A DNA stretch of 23,509 nt from Bacteroidales bacterium UBA1204 (GTDB taxonomy: Bacteria; Bacteroidota; Bacteroidia; Bacteroidales; F082), in contig DBXU01000023.1 of assembly GCA_002310075.1 (NCBI GenBank), forward strand, positions 9,515 through 33,023, given 5' to 3'. The position numbers were made by a program, and so were the translations under genes. Shown here one piece after another: positions 15,271-23,289 of this stretch. Below the pieces are notes generated by a model. That model saw nothing but the letters and a program-made list of their open reading frames with translations. It made no database searches and was not told the DNA's origin. Every line of letters starts with the position of its first letter. Position 1 is the stretch's first letter.

Positions 15271-15278
15271 TATATTTG
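15271..15278 (+). promoter_or_regulatory. -7 element (TATATTTG) for the TonB-dependent receptor
   Basis: A full match to TAnnTTTG about 90 bases before the receptor ATG at 15368. There is no TTTG at the normal spacing; the -33 area is purine-rich. The 294-base gap between 15074 and 15367 holds no gene, only the two outward promoters, short inverted repeats (15125-15146) and the leader hairpin. Confidence 0.6.
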
Positions 15279-15286
15279 CGCTTTGA

Positions 15287-15306
15287 AAAGGCTCAAAAAA
15301 GCCTTT
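15287..15306 (+). other. Hairpin at the predicted 5' end of the receptor mRNA
   Basis: Arms AAAGGCT (15287-15293) and AGCCTTT (15300-15306) form a perfect seven-pair stem with a six-base A-rich loop. The predicted transcription start, about 4-7 bases after the -7 box, is near 15282-15285, so the hairpin would sit within the first few nucleotides of the transcript, leaving about 60 bases of AT-rich leader before the ATG. A role in mRNA stability is an inference. Confidence 0.5.
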
Positions 15307-15367
15307 AAAACGAGCAAAGACAAACACTTAACAATAAACCTAATTATTAACATTAATTCATCGTTTT

Positions 15368-18300
15368 ATGAAAAAGTTACTTACTTTATTCATGGCAATG
15401 ATTGCCTCCATCGCAATGATGGCACAAGTGACGACATCAAGTCTCAGCGGTAAGATCGTTGACGACAAAGGTCCTCTCCCGGGTGCCACAGTCATTGCAA
15501 CTCACATCCCTTCCGGATCCTCCTACTTCACCATCACGAACAGTGAGGGCCGTTACACCATGCAAGGCATGAGAGTTGGTGGTCCCTACACTGTCGAAGT
15601 TCGTTTCGTCGGCTATTCCTCTGCAAAGGCCGAGAACATCACTTTGAAGTTAGGTGAAACCTATCGTTCCGACTTCACGCTTAAGAGCGAGGCGATCGGT
15701 CTTGGCGAAGTTGTTATTTCAAGCGAAGCTGAAAAACCTGTCAGCAAAACTTCATCGACAACCATTAGTTCGCAGGAAATCGCCAACTTGCCCACCGTCA
15801 ACCGCAGCATCACCGATGTTGTCAAGGTGTCACCCTACGCAAACGGTATGAGCTTTGCTGGTAGCGACGGTCGTTCCACCAACTTCACCGTTGATGGTGC
15901 CAACTTCAACAACAACTTCGGTCTGAGCAGCAACCTCCCTGGTGGTGGCACCCCCATCTCCGTGGACGCTCTTGAAGAAGTTCAAGTCGTGGTTGCCCCC
16001 TTCGACGTCCGTCAATCCAACTTCGTCGGCGGCGGCATCAACGCCATCACCAAGTCGGGTACCAACCAATTCCATGGTTCGGCCTACACGTACTACACCA
16101 ACCAAACCTTCCGTGGCAACACGCTAATGGGTGAAAGCCTTGGCAGCCCTCGTCCAGAAGAAAGCCTCCTCACCTATGGTGCCACTTTAGGCGGTCCCAT
16201 CGTGAAAGACAAGTTGTTCTTCTTCATTAACGCTGAAAGAACGGAAGAGCCTTCAGAAGTGATCCAATACCGTCCTGGCACAGCCGACGCTGGCGTCCTC
16301 GACCAGATCTACAACAAGCTGAAAAACGACTATGGCTATGACGCTGGTTCCTACACCGACTATCCTGGCGGTAACAACAACCTGAAACTCTTGGCCCGTA
16401 TCGACTGGAACATTAACGACAACAACAAATTGATGTTCCGTTTCAACAAGACCAACAACACCCAATGGAACGAGCCCAACGGCAACTCTTGCGACGACAA
16501 CTTCCGCAACAGAGCCTACAACCGTTCAAGCGAAAGATCCTTCCCGTTCTCGTACAACATGTACTCCATGCGCAACGATGTGATGTCCTTCGCCACTGAA
16601 TTGAACAGCCGCTTCTCATTGCAGTTGAGCAACCAGTTCTTATTCACTTATACCGACATCAACGACCAGCGTGGTTCCAACTCCAGCCTCTTCCCGCACA
16701 TCGACATCATGAGCGGTTACGAGGACTTCGAGGCCACTGGCAACTTCATTCCTTTCACCAGCTTTGGTTACGAACTCTTCAGCTATAACAACGGTGTGAA
16801 GAACAGAGTGTTCAATGCCACTGACAACTTGACCTACTACACTGGCAACCACAAGATCACTGCCGGTGTCAACTGGGAACGCCAAACCGCTAGTAACTCA
16901 TACATGCGTAACGGTACTGGTTACTATCGTTTCGCCAGCGCTGAAGACTTCCTGACTGGTGCCATGCCTTTGAGCTTCGCCCTCACCGTCGGTAACAACG
17001 GTGAAGCCAACCCCCGTGGTGAAATCACCTACAACCAATTCGGTTTGTATGCCCAAGACGACTGGAACATCACCGACAACTTCAAGCTGAACTTTGGTGT
17101 TCGCGGCGACGGTATGTTCTTCGATGATTCACAGCTGATGACCAACAATGCCATCCTTGAATACAACATGGGCGGCAACGTTGTCAACACCGGTAAATGG
17201 CCCACCAACCGCATCCAGGTTTCTCCTCGTATCGGTTTCACATGGGATGCCACCGAAGACCTCACTATCCGTGGCGGTAGCGGTCTCTTCCAAGGCCGTC
17301 TGCCTCTGGTATTCTTCACCAACATGCCTCAAAATGCCGGCATGATCCAATCCAGCTGGAACAAGAACGGCTTCAGCGCCAGCATCGCTCAAGACTCACT
17401 CGGTTATCATGTCAACTACACTCCCGAGACCATGGAGCACTTGCAAGCCTTGATAAAGCCCAACGGTACTGTCGTCACCGACGTCAACGAAATGGTCAAC
17501 GTTCTTGGCCTCAACACCACCGTGACTCCTGAAGACGGTCAACTCAGCGGCGACATCAACGGTGTCGATCCTAACTTCAGAATGCCTCAGATTTGGAAAT
17601 CAATGCTCGGCATCGACTGGAGAGTGCCGGTTTCATTCCCGTTGACCTTCACCGTTGAAGGTATGTTCAACAAGACCCTTTGGGGTGTCCGCCTTGTTGA
17701 CTGGAACCTCAAATATGACATGATTGCCAACGCTGGCGACAATTATCGTTTCGATGGTCCCGACAAGCGAATCAACTACAACCTCTTCGTTGATGAAGAA
17801 GGCAATTCTAACTACACCTATGGCTCACACAGCGCTTATGTGCTGACCAACTCGAGAGAAGGCTACGGCTACGTCATCAATGCCGCTGTCAACGCCACCC
17901 CGTTCAAGAATTTCGACCTCAGCGCTGCTTACACGCACACCGAAAGCAAGGAAATCTCTGGCATGCCCGGTAGCGCAGCTACCTCGGCTTATTCTGGCTT
18001 ATACAGCATCGATGGTCCTACCTTCGTTGGCCTGCAACGCAGCCAGTACGTCATTCCTGATAAGGTCACTGCTTCTGTCGGCTACATGTTCCCGGCTCTC
18101 TTCGATGGCGACGGCGTCAGAATCAACCTGTTCTACACCGCTTTCTCAGCCGGTGCCTATAGCTACATCTATTCCAACGACCTGAATGGCGATGGTATTG
18201 CTACCGATCTTATGTACATTCCTAACAATGTCGACGAACTCCTCTGGGTTAGCGACGCTGACAAGGAAGCCTTCAAGACCTTCATGGATAACGATCCGTA

Positions 18301-18670
18301 TCTGAGCACCCATAAAGGACAGTATGCTGAAGCTTACGCCGGCCGTTCACCTTGGGCTCACTACCTCGATGCACGTATTGCCAAGACCTTCAAGAAGACC
18401 ATCGGCAAGACCACTCACTGCTTCGAACTCAGCGCCAACTTCGACAACCTCCTCAACATGTTCAACTCCTCATGGGGTCTCTACAAGTATGGCTGCTACG
18501 GCAACGCCAACGCTGTCACTCCTCTGAAGGTTGACCATATCGAAAACAATGTTCCTGTTTACTCAATGAACAAGGTCAATGGTGAATATCCGACTGAGAC
18601 CTTTACTGAGACTTACATCAACACCAACCAATGCTGGTCAGTGCTGCTCGGTCTGAAGTATAGCTTCTAA
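15368..18670 (+). CDS. TonB-dependent outer-membrane receptor, Oar-like
   Basis: A large outer-membrane transporter of 1100 residues. The signal peptide is MKKLLTLFMAMIASIAMMAQ. A carboxypeptidase-regulatory-like domain (about 25-105: SLSGKIVDDKGPLPGATVIA, EGRYTMQGMRVGGPYTVEV) precedes a TonB-box-like segment LGEVVI (112-117). The plug is at about 125-235 (NRSITDVVKVSP, STNFTVDGANFNN, VGGGINAITKSGTNQFHG). The barrel runs to a C-terminal strand ending KYSF. The plug motifs and large size resemble Oar-type receptors of Bacteroidota and Myxococcus, not SusC. No susD-like gene and no glycoside hydrolase adjoin, so this is not a classical polysaccharide-utilisation locus. Codon use is strongly C-ending (AAC, ACC, ATC, GGT/GGC, CGT), suggesting high expression. 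A strong terminator follows. Confidence 0.93.
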   Translation: MKKLLTLFMAMIASIAMMAQVTTSSLSGKIVDDKGPLPGATVIATHIPSGSSYFTITNSEGRYTMQGMRVGGPYTVEVRFVGYSSAKAENITLKLGETYRSDFTLKSEAIGLGEVVISSEAEKPVSKTSSTTISSQEIANLPTVNRSITDVVKVSPYANGMSFAGSDGRSTNFTVDGANFNNNFGLSSNLPGGGTPISVDALEEVQVVVAPFDVRQSNFVGGGINAITKSGTNQFHGSAYTYYTNQTFRGNTLMGESLGSPRPEESLLTYGATLGGPIVKDKLFFFINAERTEEPSEVIQYRPGTADAGVLDQIYNKLKNDYGYDAGSYTDYPGGNNNLKLLARIDWNINDNNKLMFRFNKTNNTQWNEPNGNSCDDNFRNRAYNRSSERSFPFSYNMYSMRNDVMSFATELNSRFSLQLSNQFLFTYTDINDQRGSNSSLFPHIDIMSGYEDFEATGNFIPFTSFGYELFSYNNGVKNRVFNATDNLTYYTGNHKITAGVNWERQTASNSYMRNGTGYYRFASAEDFLTGAMPLSFALTVGNNGEANPRGEITYNQFGLYAQDDWNITDNFKLNFGVRGDGMFFDDSQLMTNNAILEYNMGGNVVNTGKWPTNRIQVSPRIGFTWDATEDLTIRGGSGLFQGRLPLVFFTNMPQNAGMIQSSWNKNGFSASIAQDSLGYHVNYTPETMEHLQALIKPNGTVVTDVNEMVNVLGLNTTVTPEDGQLSGDINGVDPNFRMPQIWKSMLGIDWRVPVSFPLTFTVEGMFNKTLWGVRLVDWNLKYDMIANAGDNYRFDGPDKRINYNLFVDEEGNSNYTYGSHSAYVLTNSREGYGYVINAAVNATPFKNFDLSAAYTHTESKEISGMPGSAATSAYSGLYSIDGPTFVGLQRSQYVIPDKVTASVGYMFPALFDGDGVRINLFYTAFSAGAYSYIYSNDLNGDGIATDLMYIPNNVDELLWVSDADKEAFKTFMDNDPYLSTHKGQYAEAYAGRSPWAHYLDARIAKTFKKTIGKTTHCFELSANFDNLLNMFNSSWGLYKYGCYGNANAVTPLKVDHIENNVPVYSMNKVNGEYPTETFTETYINTNQCWSVLLGLKYSF

Positions 18671-18689
18671 TCTGATAACACCTTATTTT

Positions 18690-18718
18690 AAAAAGCGCCT
18701 CCTTGTGGGGCGCTTTTT
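18690..18718 (+). terminator. Intrinsic terminator after the TonB-dependent receptor
   Basis: AAAAAGCGCC (18690-18699) pairs with GGCGCTTTTT (18709-18718). The stem has ten perfect pairs plus a possible U-G pair, with a 7-9 base loop. The distal arm itself supplies the T-tract. It begins about 20 bases after the receptor stop codon. Confidence 0.93.
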
Positions 18719-18756
18719 GTGTTTTACCCATGACAACTGCAAAAAACAAAGAAAAG

Positions 18757-18788
18757 TTGCCAGTATACTTAATAAATGCTTATCTTTG
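18757..18788 (+). promoter_or_regulatory. Promoter of the barrel-lipoprotein pair (TTG-N21-TATCTTTG)
   Basis: TTG (18757-18759) and TATCTTTG (18781-18788) are separated by 21 bases, a good Bacteroidota promoter. The start would be near 18793, leaving a leader of about 33 bases before the ATG at 18826. Confidence 0.75.
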
Positions 18789-18825
18789 CAACTGAAATAA
18801 TACAACAAACCAATTCTTCATCATT

Positions 18826-19644
18826 ATGAAAAAAGTATTCATTACAATGGCGCTGTGCATGGCCTTTGTAGGTTTGGCTCAAGCACAATTAAGCGAAGGT
18901 GAAACCTATGCTTCAAGAATCGTTACTGGCAACCGTCCTCAAGCTGGCGACTGGGGCCTCTACTTCGGTCCAAGCCTCTCCGAAGTCAAGGACCTCCTCG
19001 ACTCTGAGATTCAGGTTTCCGGTTTCCCGCTGATCAACCTCAAGTATTATGCTACCGACAACCTTGAAATCCGTGCTGGTATCCAGTATGCTGGCAAGAC
19101 CACCAAGGCCCAAGGCAATTACAACGAAGAGTATTATCTCGACGATGAAGAAATCGTCAAGAGCATCCCGCTGACCGACAACTTCTACAGCAGAGCATTC
19201 CGTGTCAGCCCCGGTATCGCCTACCACTTCTCACCCAAGAACATCCTTGATGTCTATGTCGGTGCCGCCATCCCCGTTGGCGTTGACGCACAAAAGTCCG
19301 TCTACGAAACGCAAGATTACATGTATGAAGACGAAAACCTTGTCAGCAGAAACCACAAGAACAACTCTTCCTACAATTCTTTCGTCCTCGGCCTCAATGC
19401 ATTCATCGGCCTGCAAGCTTTCGTTGCTGACCTCCCGCTCTCCATCGGTTTTGAATACGGCCTCTCTGGCATGCTGAGAACCAACAACCAAGTCTATCAC
19501 GAAGTGACCGACTATGACGGCAACCTCCAGCAATACTACACCGGTCCCGATCAATACCAGCACTTCACCAAGCTCGACTGCAGCTCGAAGTATATGAACA
19601 ACGATGTCAGATTGACCATCACCTATTATTTCAACAACAAATAA
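18826..19644 (+). CDS. Outer-membrane beta-barrel protein
   Basis: A 272-residue exported protein. The signal peptide MKKVFITMALCMAFVGLAQAQ is likely cut after AQA. Amphipathic strands and turns alternate through the mature part (WGLYFGPSLSEV, INLKYYATDNLEIRAGIQY, FRVSPGIAYHFSPKNILDVY, VGAAIPVGVDA, FVLGLNAFIGLQAFVADLPL, IGFEYGLSGML). It closes with NDVRLTITYYFNNK, a terminal strand with aromatics but a short polar extension after it. It looks like a small 8- to 10-strand barrel of the OmpA/OmpW or PF13568 type. No periplasmic OmpA peptidoglycan domain is present. Codon use is as biased as in the receptor upstream, which suggests an abundant protein. It shares an operon with the lipoprotein gene 11 bases downstream. 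Confidence 0.85.
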   Translation: MKKVFITMALCMAFVGLAQAQLSEGETYASRIVTGNRPQAGDWGLYFGPSLSEVKDLLDSEIQVSGFPLINLKYYATDNLEIRAGIQYAGKTTKAQGNYNEEYYLDDEEIVKSIPLTDNFYSRAFRVSPGIAYHFSPKNILDVYVGAAIPVGVDAQKSVYETQDYMYEDENLVSRNHKNNSSYNSFVLGLNAFIGLQAFVADLPLSIGFEYGLSGMLRTNNQVYHEVTDYDGNLQQYYTGPDQYQHFTKLDCSSKYMNNDVRLTITYYFNNK

Positions 19645-19655
19645 ACTGACACATC

Positions 19656-20096
19656 ATGAAGAAAGTATTGTTAATCGCATCCGTTCTCATGATGGCTTTC
19701 ATGACTTCATGCGGCAGCCTTAAGGGTTACCAAAAGGCTCCTGCCGTCTCCATGACGCCTGAGGTCCGCATGAACATCGGTCTCGACGAGGTGGAATTCC
19801 TCGGCGAAACCACCATCACGGTGAACAGCCGTTCCTACTTCGGCATATACAACCGTATCGACAAAGTGAATGGCGTCACTTTTGACCGTCGCCGCAACAC
19901 CGCCGTGAACCTTTACGGCGATCTGGCGATGAACATCCCTGGCGAATTGAAATACGCCGCCGATAAAGTCCTTAAAGAATTCCCCAATGCTGATTTCTTC
20001 TCACCCGGTGTCTACAAAGAAGAAGTCACCAACCTGTTCCTTGGCAAAATCAAAACCAAGACCATGGTTGTCAAGGCATACAAATACAAGAAATAA
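19656..20096 (+). CDS. Lipoprotein of unknown function, cotranscribed with the barrel gene
   Basis: A 146-residue predicted lipoprotein (MKKVLLIASVLMMAFMTSC, lipobox MTSC, Cys19). I do not recognise a named family. The mature part is a mix of predicted strands and a helix: MNIGLDEVEFLGETTITVNS, YFGIYNRIDKVNGV, DRRRNTAVNLYG, then a helix around GELKYAADKVLKEFPNADFF and a basic ending (KIKTKTMVVKAYKYKK). The FLGETTITVNSRSYFGI and KIKTKTMVVKAYKY segments could be edge strands of a small sheet. The gene begins 11 bases after the barrel gene and ends at a strong terminator, so the two form a closed two-gene unit. A partnership with the barrel is inferred from that context only. Confidence 0.82.
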   Translation: MKKVLLIASVLMMAFMTSCGSLKGYQKAPAVSMTPEVRMNIGLDEVEFLGETTITVNSRSYFGIYNRIDKVNGVTFDRRRNTAVNLYGDLAMNIPGELKYAADKVLKEFPNADFFSPGVYKEEVTNLFLGKIKTKTMVVKAYKYKK

Positions 20097-20111
20097 ACAT
20101 TGATCATTATG

Positions 20112-20155
20112 GAATAATGTCGCAAGATTCCCATCCTTGCGGCATTATTCTTTTT
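20112..20155 (+). terminator. Intrinsic terminator after the barrel-lipoprotein pair
   Basis: Arms 20112-20126 and 20136-20150 pair over 15 positions, with a single U-G pair (20120 with 20142), around a nine-base loop. A T-tract follows at 20151-20155. The final T is also the first base of the next gene's -7 element. Confidence 0.95.
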
Positions 20156-20162
20156 ATCTTTG
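20155..20162 (+). promoter_or_regulatory. -7 element (TATCTTTG) for the lipoprotein gene at 20167, fused to a terminator
   Basis: A full TAnnTTTG match that begins in the terminator T-tract and ends four bases before the ATG at 20167. The predicted transcription start therefore falls on or next to the start codon. The nearest TTG (20137-20139) is only 15 bases upstream and is part of the terminator stem, so the -33 element is poor. Confidence 0.5.
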
Positions 20163-20166
20163 CCAC

Positions 20167-20976
20167 ATGAAACGCATTTACCTATTATTAATGGCAGCGA
20201 CACTGTTGTTATCCTCCTGCCGGCAACCTACATCCCCCGTCAACCTGTTCATCACACGTGCCGACGACTATGGCAACGTCGTTTCAGGTGAGCAATTCAT
20301 CCTTTACCACGTGAAGGCCTATTCCGAATCCAACATGATAAGCCGTATCGATTGCAAAAGCTTCGACGCCGAAAACGGCATCCAAACCGTCTTCGACACC
20401 CTTATCAATGCAAAAGAAGCAGAATTCGACTGCCCTGTTTTTACCCACTACTTCACCACGGCAGAAGAAATGAAAGTGAAATATACCTTTACGGCTTACG
20501 CATCCAACGGCGAAAGCATCAGCCAAGTCGCCTACATCCAAGTCATAGGCAACGTGCCCTTGGTTCCCTATGAGAACATCCTCATGTATTCGGGATGCAC
20601 TGAGAAGGCCAACGGACTATCCCTTCAATGGGTCACGCCCGTCATCGTGCAAACTGCCGATACCGCCACCATTGATGTTTACGACTATCATGATCCGCTG
20701 AGCGACTCTGCCGTGCTTTCTCGCCAATGGAGAAGCCAATCCGGCCTGCAATTCGTCAGATACAACGATTTCAACTTCCCGGCTGCCACCGTGAAATACC
20801 TGCATGATTCCTACCTGGCCGGAAACAAGTTCTCATCGGTCAGCAACTTGAACACAGGCGATATCATCTTAGTAGGTCGAGGCAACGAAGCCATTGGCGT
20901 GTTCCAAATCCAAAACATTTACGACGAGGAAGGCTATGAGAACGACCGCTACGAGCTAACGTTCAAAAAGAAATAA
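20167..20976 (+). CDS. Hypothetical lipoprotein, beta-rich
   Basis: A 269-residue predicted lipoprotein (MKRIYLLLMAATLLLSSC, Cys18). The frame is open to 20137, but the extra ten codons fall inside the terminator and promoter and lack an ATG, so the start is 20167. Using the next Met (residue 9) would remove the basic n-region. The mature part looks beta-rich. Residues 24-135 have the alternation of an Ig- or fibronectin-like domain (ILYHVKAYSESNMISRIDCK, VKYTFTAYASNGESISQVAY). The second half (about 150-269) has strands such as TIDVYDYHDPLS, TGDIILVGRGNEAIGVFQI and NDRYELTFKKK. No named family is recognised. It stands alone between two strong terminators. Its position after the barrel-lipoprotein pair gives no firm functional clue. 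Confidence 0.8.
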   Translation: MKRIYLLLMAATLLLSSCRQPTSPVNLFITRADDYGNVVSGEQFILYHVKAYSESNMISRIDCKSFDAENGIQTVFDTLINAKEAEFDCPVFTHYFTTAEEMKVKYTFTAYASNGESISQVAYIQVIGNVPLVPYENILMYSGCTEKANGLSLQWVTPVIVQTADTATIDVYDYHDPLSDSAVLSRQWRSQSGLQFVRYNDFNFPAATVKYLHDSYLAGNKFSSVSNLNTGDIILVGRGNEAIGVFQIQNIYDEEGYENDRYELTFKKK

Positions 20977-20997
20977 TTGATTAGCCATAACAAAAAC

Positions 20998-21032
20998 AAG
21001 AAAGGGTGAATCTTATGGACTCACCCTTTCTT
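20998..21032. terminator. Bidirectional intrinsic terminator between convergent genes
   Basis: Twelve perfect pairs, AAGAAAGGGTGA (20998-21009) with TCACCCTTTCTT (21021-21032), enclose an 11-base loop. It lies between the lipoprotein stop (20976) and the DUF349 stop (21054). T-rich sequence follows the stem on both strands (CTTTCTTCATT on plus, TTGTTTTTG on minus), so it can serve both genes. Confidence 0.88.
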
Positions 21033-21053
21033 CATTATTGACGTCACAAAGAC

Positions 21054-23042
21054 TTATTCATCAATCATCTTCAGTTTGGCTTCGAGGACGAGAAGGTCGT
21101 TCTTGGCCTTGCTGATCTTCTTCTCGTATTCAGCCTTCATCAATTCCGAATTCTTGCTGTTGGAGAAGAAGCCGATGTTGTTTTCCAAAACAGCGATTTC
21201 ATCGCGCAGCTTTTGAATCCTGTTCTGCAAGGTCATGCGTTCTTTTCTCACCTTGTCATTTCCATTCGGGTCATCTTTCCATACCTCCATCATCTCGCGG
21301 AACTCGTTTGTCGAAGCCTCGTTCTGGTTCTTACGCATCGCGTCAAACAAACCGTCGATCAACTCACGGTATTCCTTGTTGATGGAATCCTTGACCTTCA
21401 TCGGCACATGGCCAATCTCAATCCATTGCTTTTGGAATGCCTTTATGGATTCCATGTTCTCGGCACGGTTTGGCCCCAGCTGGAACGCCTTGATGGATTC
21501 TATCAGTTCTTTCTTCGCGGCCAGATTGGCTTCTTCCTCACCCTTCAAGCCCTTGAAGTGTTCGTTTTTACGGTTGAAGAACGTGTCGCAGGCAGCGCGG
21601 AAACGCTTCCAAATCTTGTCGGTATAACGTTTCGACACCGGGCCGATGGTCTTCCATTCCTCTTGAAGTTTCTTGAGCTGCTCCGAGGTTTTCTTCCATT
21701 CCGTCGACTCCATCAGAGCCTCGGCCTCAATGCAAAGTTGTGTCTTACGCTCCAAGTTTTCGGTCTGCCTGTCTTTCATGGCGGCGAAGAACTCTTTCTT
21801 CTTTTGGAAGAAGGCGTCCATGGCGGTCTTGAAACGGTTCCATATCTCTTCATTGTCTTTCTTGTTGGCAGGCCCAACGGTCTTCCATACATTGAAGATT
21901 TCGGAGAGTTCTCCCGACTTCTTTTGCCATGCGTTCACGCTGCTGTATTCTTCACCAATAATCTCCTCAACTTTCTCACACAAGGCTTTTTTGGTTTCAA
22001 GGTTGCCGTTCTGTTCTTCTTGGATCTTAGAGTAATGCTCGCGGCGGATCTGGTTAATCTTGTCAGTGGCGGCCTTGAAACGCTCCCAGATCTCGTCTTT
22101 CTTGTCTTGAGGGACAGGGCCTATCTCTTTCCAATCCTCATGGAGTTTTTGCAGCGACTTGAAAGCCTTGGTCATCGACTTTTCGTCGAGCAATTCTTCT
22201 GCCTTTTCGCACAAATCGATCTTGGCATCGAGGTTCTTCTTCATATCAAGGTCACGCAACTCACGACCGATTCTAACCTTATCGAAAAATTTCTCCACCA
22301 AGAAATGATAGGTGTTCCAAAGATTCGTGTTTTCTGAAGCAGGCACTTGGCCGATCTCTTTCCAGCGATCCTGCAGGGCGCGGAAGTCGTCGTACGTCTT
22401 CTTCAGCGACTCATCTGAAGCGATGATTTGCTTCAACTCTTCCAAGATGCCTTGCTTCTTGACCAGGTTCTCAGCCTTCTGTTTTTCGATATCTTCGTTC
22501 TGCTTTGTACGATTGGCCTTGAAGATGCCAAAAGCCGCATTGAAACGCTGCTCCAAAGGATCTTCGGTATGCTGATAGGACTCCATCGTGCCACCACCTT
22601 GGAGGAAACGTTCCATCTCGTTGTCGATGTCTTCTTTGTTCAGTTTATTGAAATGGAGACGGATGGCCGACACCTTATCCTTAATGGCCATCACATCGCT
22701 TTCCTTGACGATTTCCTCAAGTCTCTCAACGAGTTGCAATTTGTTCAATCCTTGCAAATCGCCGTCTTCCTCAATCAATTCCTCCTCTTCCAATTCACCA
22801 GCCTCTACGATTGCGGGCATCTCTTCTTCGGCAGGCACAACAGGCTCGGACTGTGGCAATTCGACGGCCAGAGTCGACACCTCGATTCTCACCTTGTTAG
22901 GCAAGATGCTCGGCTGAAGAAGCTTTACGATTTTCTTTTTCTCATTCGCATCGATGGCTTTTTTCACATCTTTTGATGTTTTCACGTTCTCAATTCCTTC
23001 GTTTTCCACGGAATTTTGATTAAGTTGTTCGGTGTTCTCCAT
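21054..23042 (-). CDS. DUF349 repeat protein
   Basis: A 662-residue, highly charged helical protein with no signal peptide or membrane segment, so probably cytoplasmic. Five DUF349 repeats are visible, each centred on W-x-x-(I/V/T)-G-x-(V/A): RWKEIGQVP with Trp227, DWKEIGPVP with Trp304, VWKTVGPAN with Trp386, EWKTIGPVS with Trp463, and QWIEIGHVP with Trp540. The spacings are 77, 82, 77 and 77 residues. Most repeats then carry (I/L)W-x-(R/T)-(F/Y), a segment before the paired helix. The N-terminus (about 60-95) is acidic and low in complexity; the C-terminus (about 600-662) is a likely coiled coil. DUF349 proteins are widespread in Bacteroidota and have no firm function that I can cite. The gene has its own promoter. 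Confidence 0.93.
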   Translation of the reverse strand: MENTEQLNQNSVENEGIENVKTSKDVKKAIDANEKKKIVKLLQPSILPNKVRIEVSTLAVELPQSEPVVPAEEEMPAIVEAGELEEEELIEEDGDLQGLNKLQLVERLEEIVKESDVMAIKDKVSAIRLHFNKLNKEDIDNEMERFLQGGGTMESYQHTEDPLEQRFNAAFGIFKANRTKQNEDIEKQKAENLVKKQGILEELKQIIASDESLKKTYDDFRALQDRWKEIGQVPASENTNLWNTYHFLVEKFFDKVRIGRELRDLDMKKNLDAKIDLCEKAEELLDEKSMTKAFKSLQKLHEDWKEIGPVPQDKKDEIWERFKAATDKINQIRREHYSKIQEEQNGNLETKKALCEKVEEIIGEEYSSVNAWQKKSGELSEIFNVWKTVGPANKKDNEEIWNRFKTAMDAFFQKKKEFFAAMKDRQTENLERKTQLCIEAEALMESTEWKKTSEQLKKLQEEWKTIGPVSKRYTDKIWKRFRAACDTFFNRKNEHFKGLKGEEEANLAAKKELIESIKAFQLGPNRAENMESIKAFQKQWIEIGHVPMKVKDSINKEYRELIDGLFDAMRKNQNEASTNEFREMMEVWKDDPNGNDKVRKERMTLQNRIQKLRDEIAVLENNIGFFSNSKNSELMKAEYEKKISKAKNDLLVLEAKLKMIDE

Positions 23043-23100
23043 ATCAATTTAGATTTGTTATTATCGAGGACATGCCTTGATATTAGTGCAATAAAACGTG

Positions 23101-23133
23101 CAAATATAGCAATAATTTGTCACTTGATGCCAA
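23101..23133 (-). promoter_or_regulatory. Promoter of the DUF349 gene (TTGG-N21-TATATTTG)
   Basis: On the minus strand TATATTTG (23108-23101) is a full -7 match, with TTGG (23133-23130) 21 bases upstream. The predicted leader to the ATG at 23042 is about 55 bases. The 295-base stretch from 23043 to 23337 holds only this promoter and the tRNA promoter; I see no gene in it. Confidence 0.65.
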
Positions 23134-23289
23134 TTTGCTGTTTTTTTGCGTTTTTATTTCGAGGGTTTCAACAATCCAATTCATTGACAACATTGCGGAC
23201 AATTCCTCACAATAACGAGAAAACGATCTCCTTATTCAGTTGTAAATCAACTAGAAAGAAATAAAACTACAAAAAAGTCGGAAAAATGA

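Noticed and set aside
15368..20976. A polysaccharide-utilisation locus
   Set aside because: There is no SusD-like protein, glycoside hydrolase, sulfatase or hybrid two-component/anti-sigma regulator next to the receptor.
21213..22337. A 374-codon plus-strand open frame opposite the DUF349 gene
   Set aside because: The repetitive sense gene causes a repetitive mirror frame rich in Leu and Phe. There is no start context or promoter, and the sense frame has clear DUF349 repeats.
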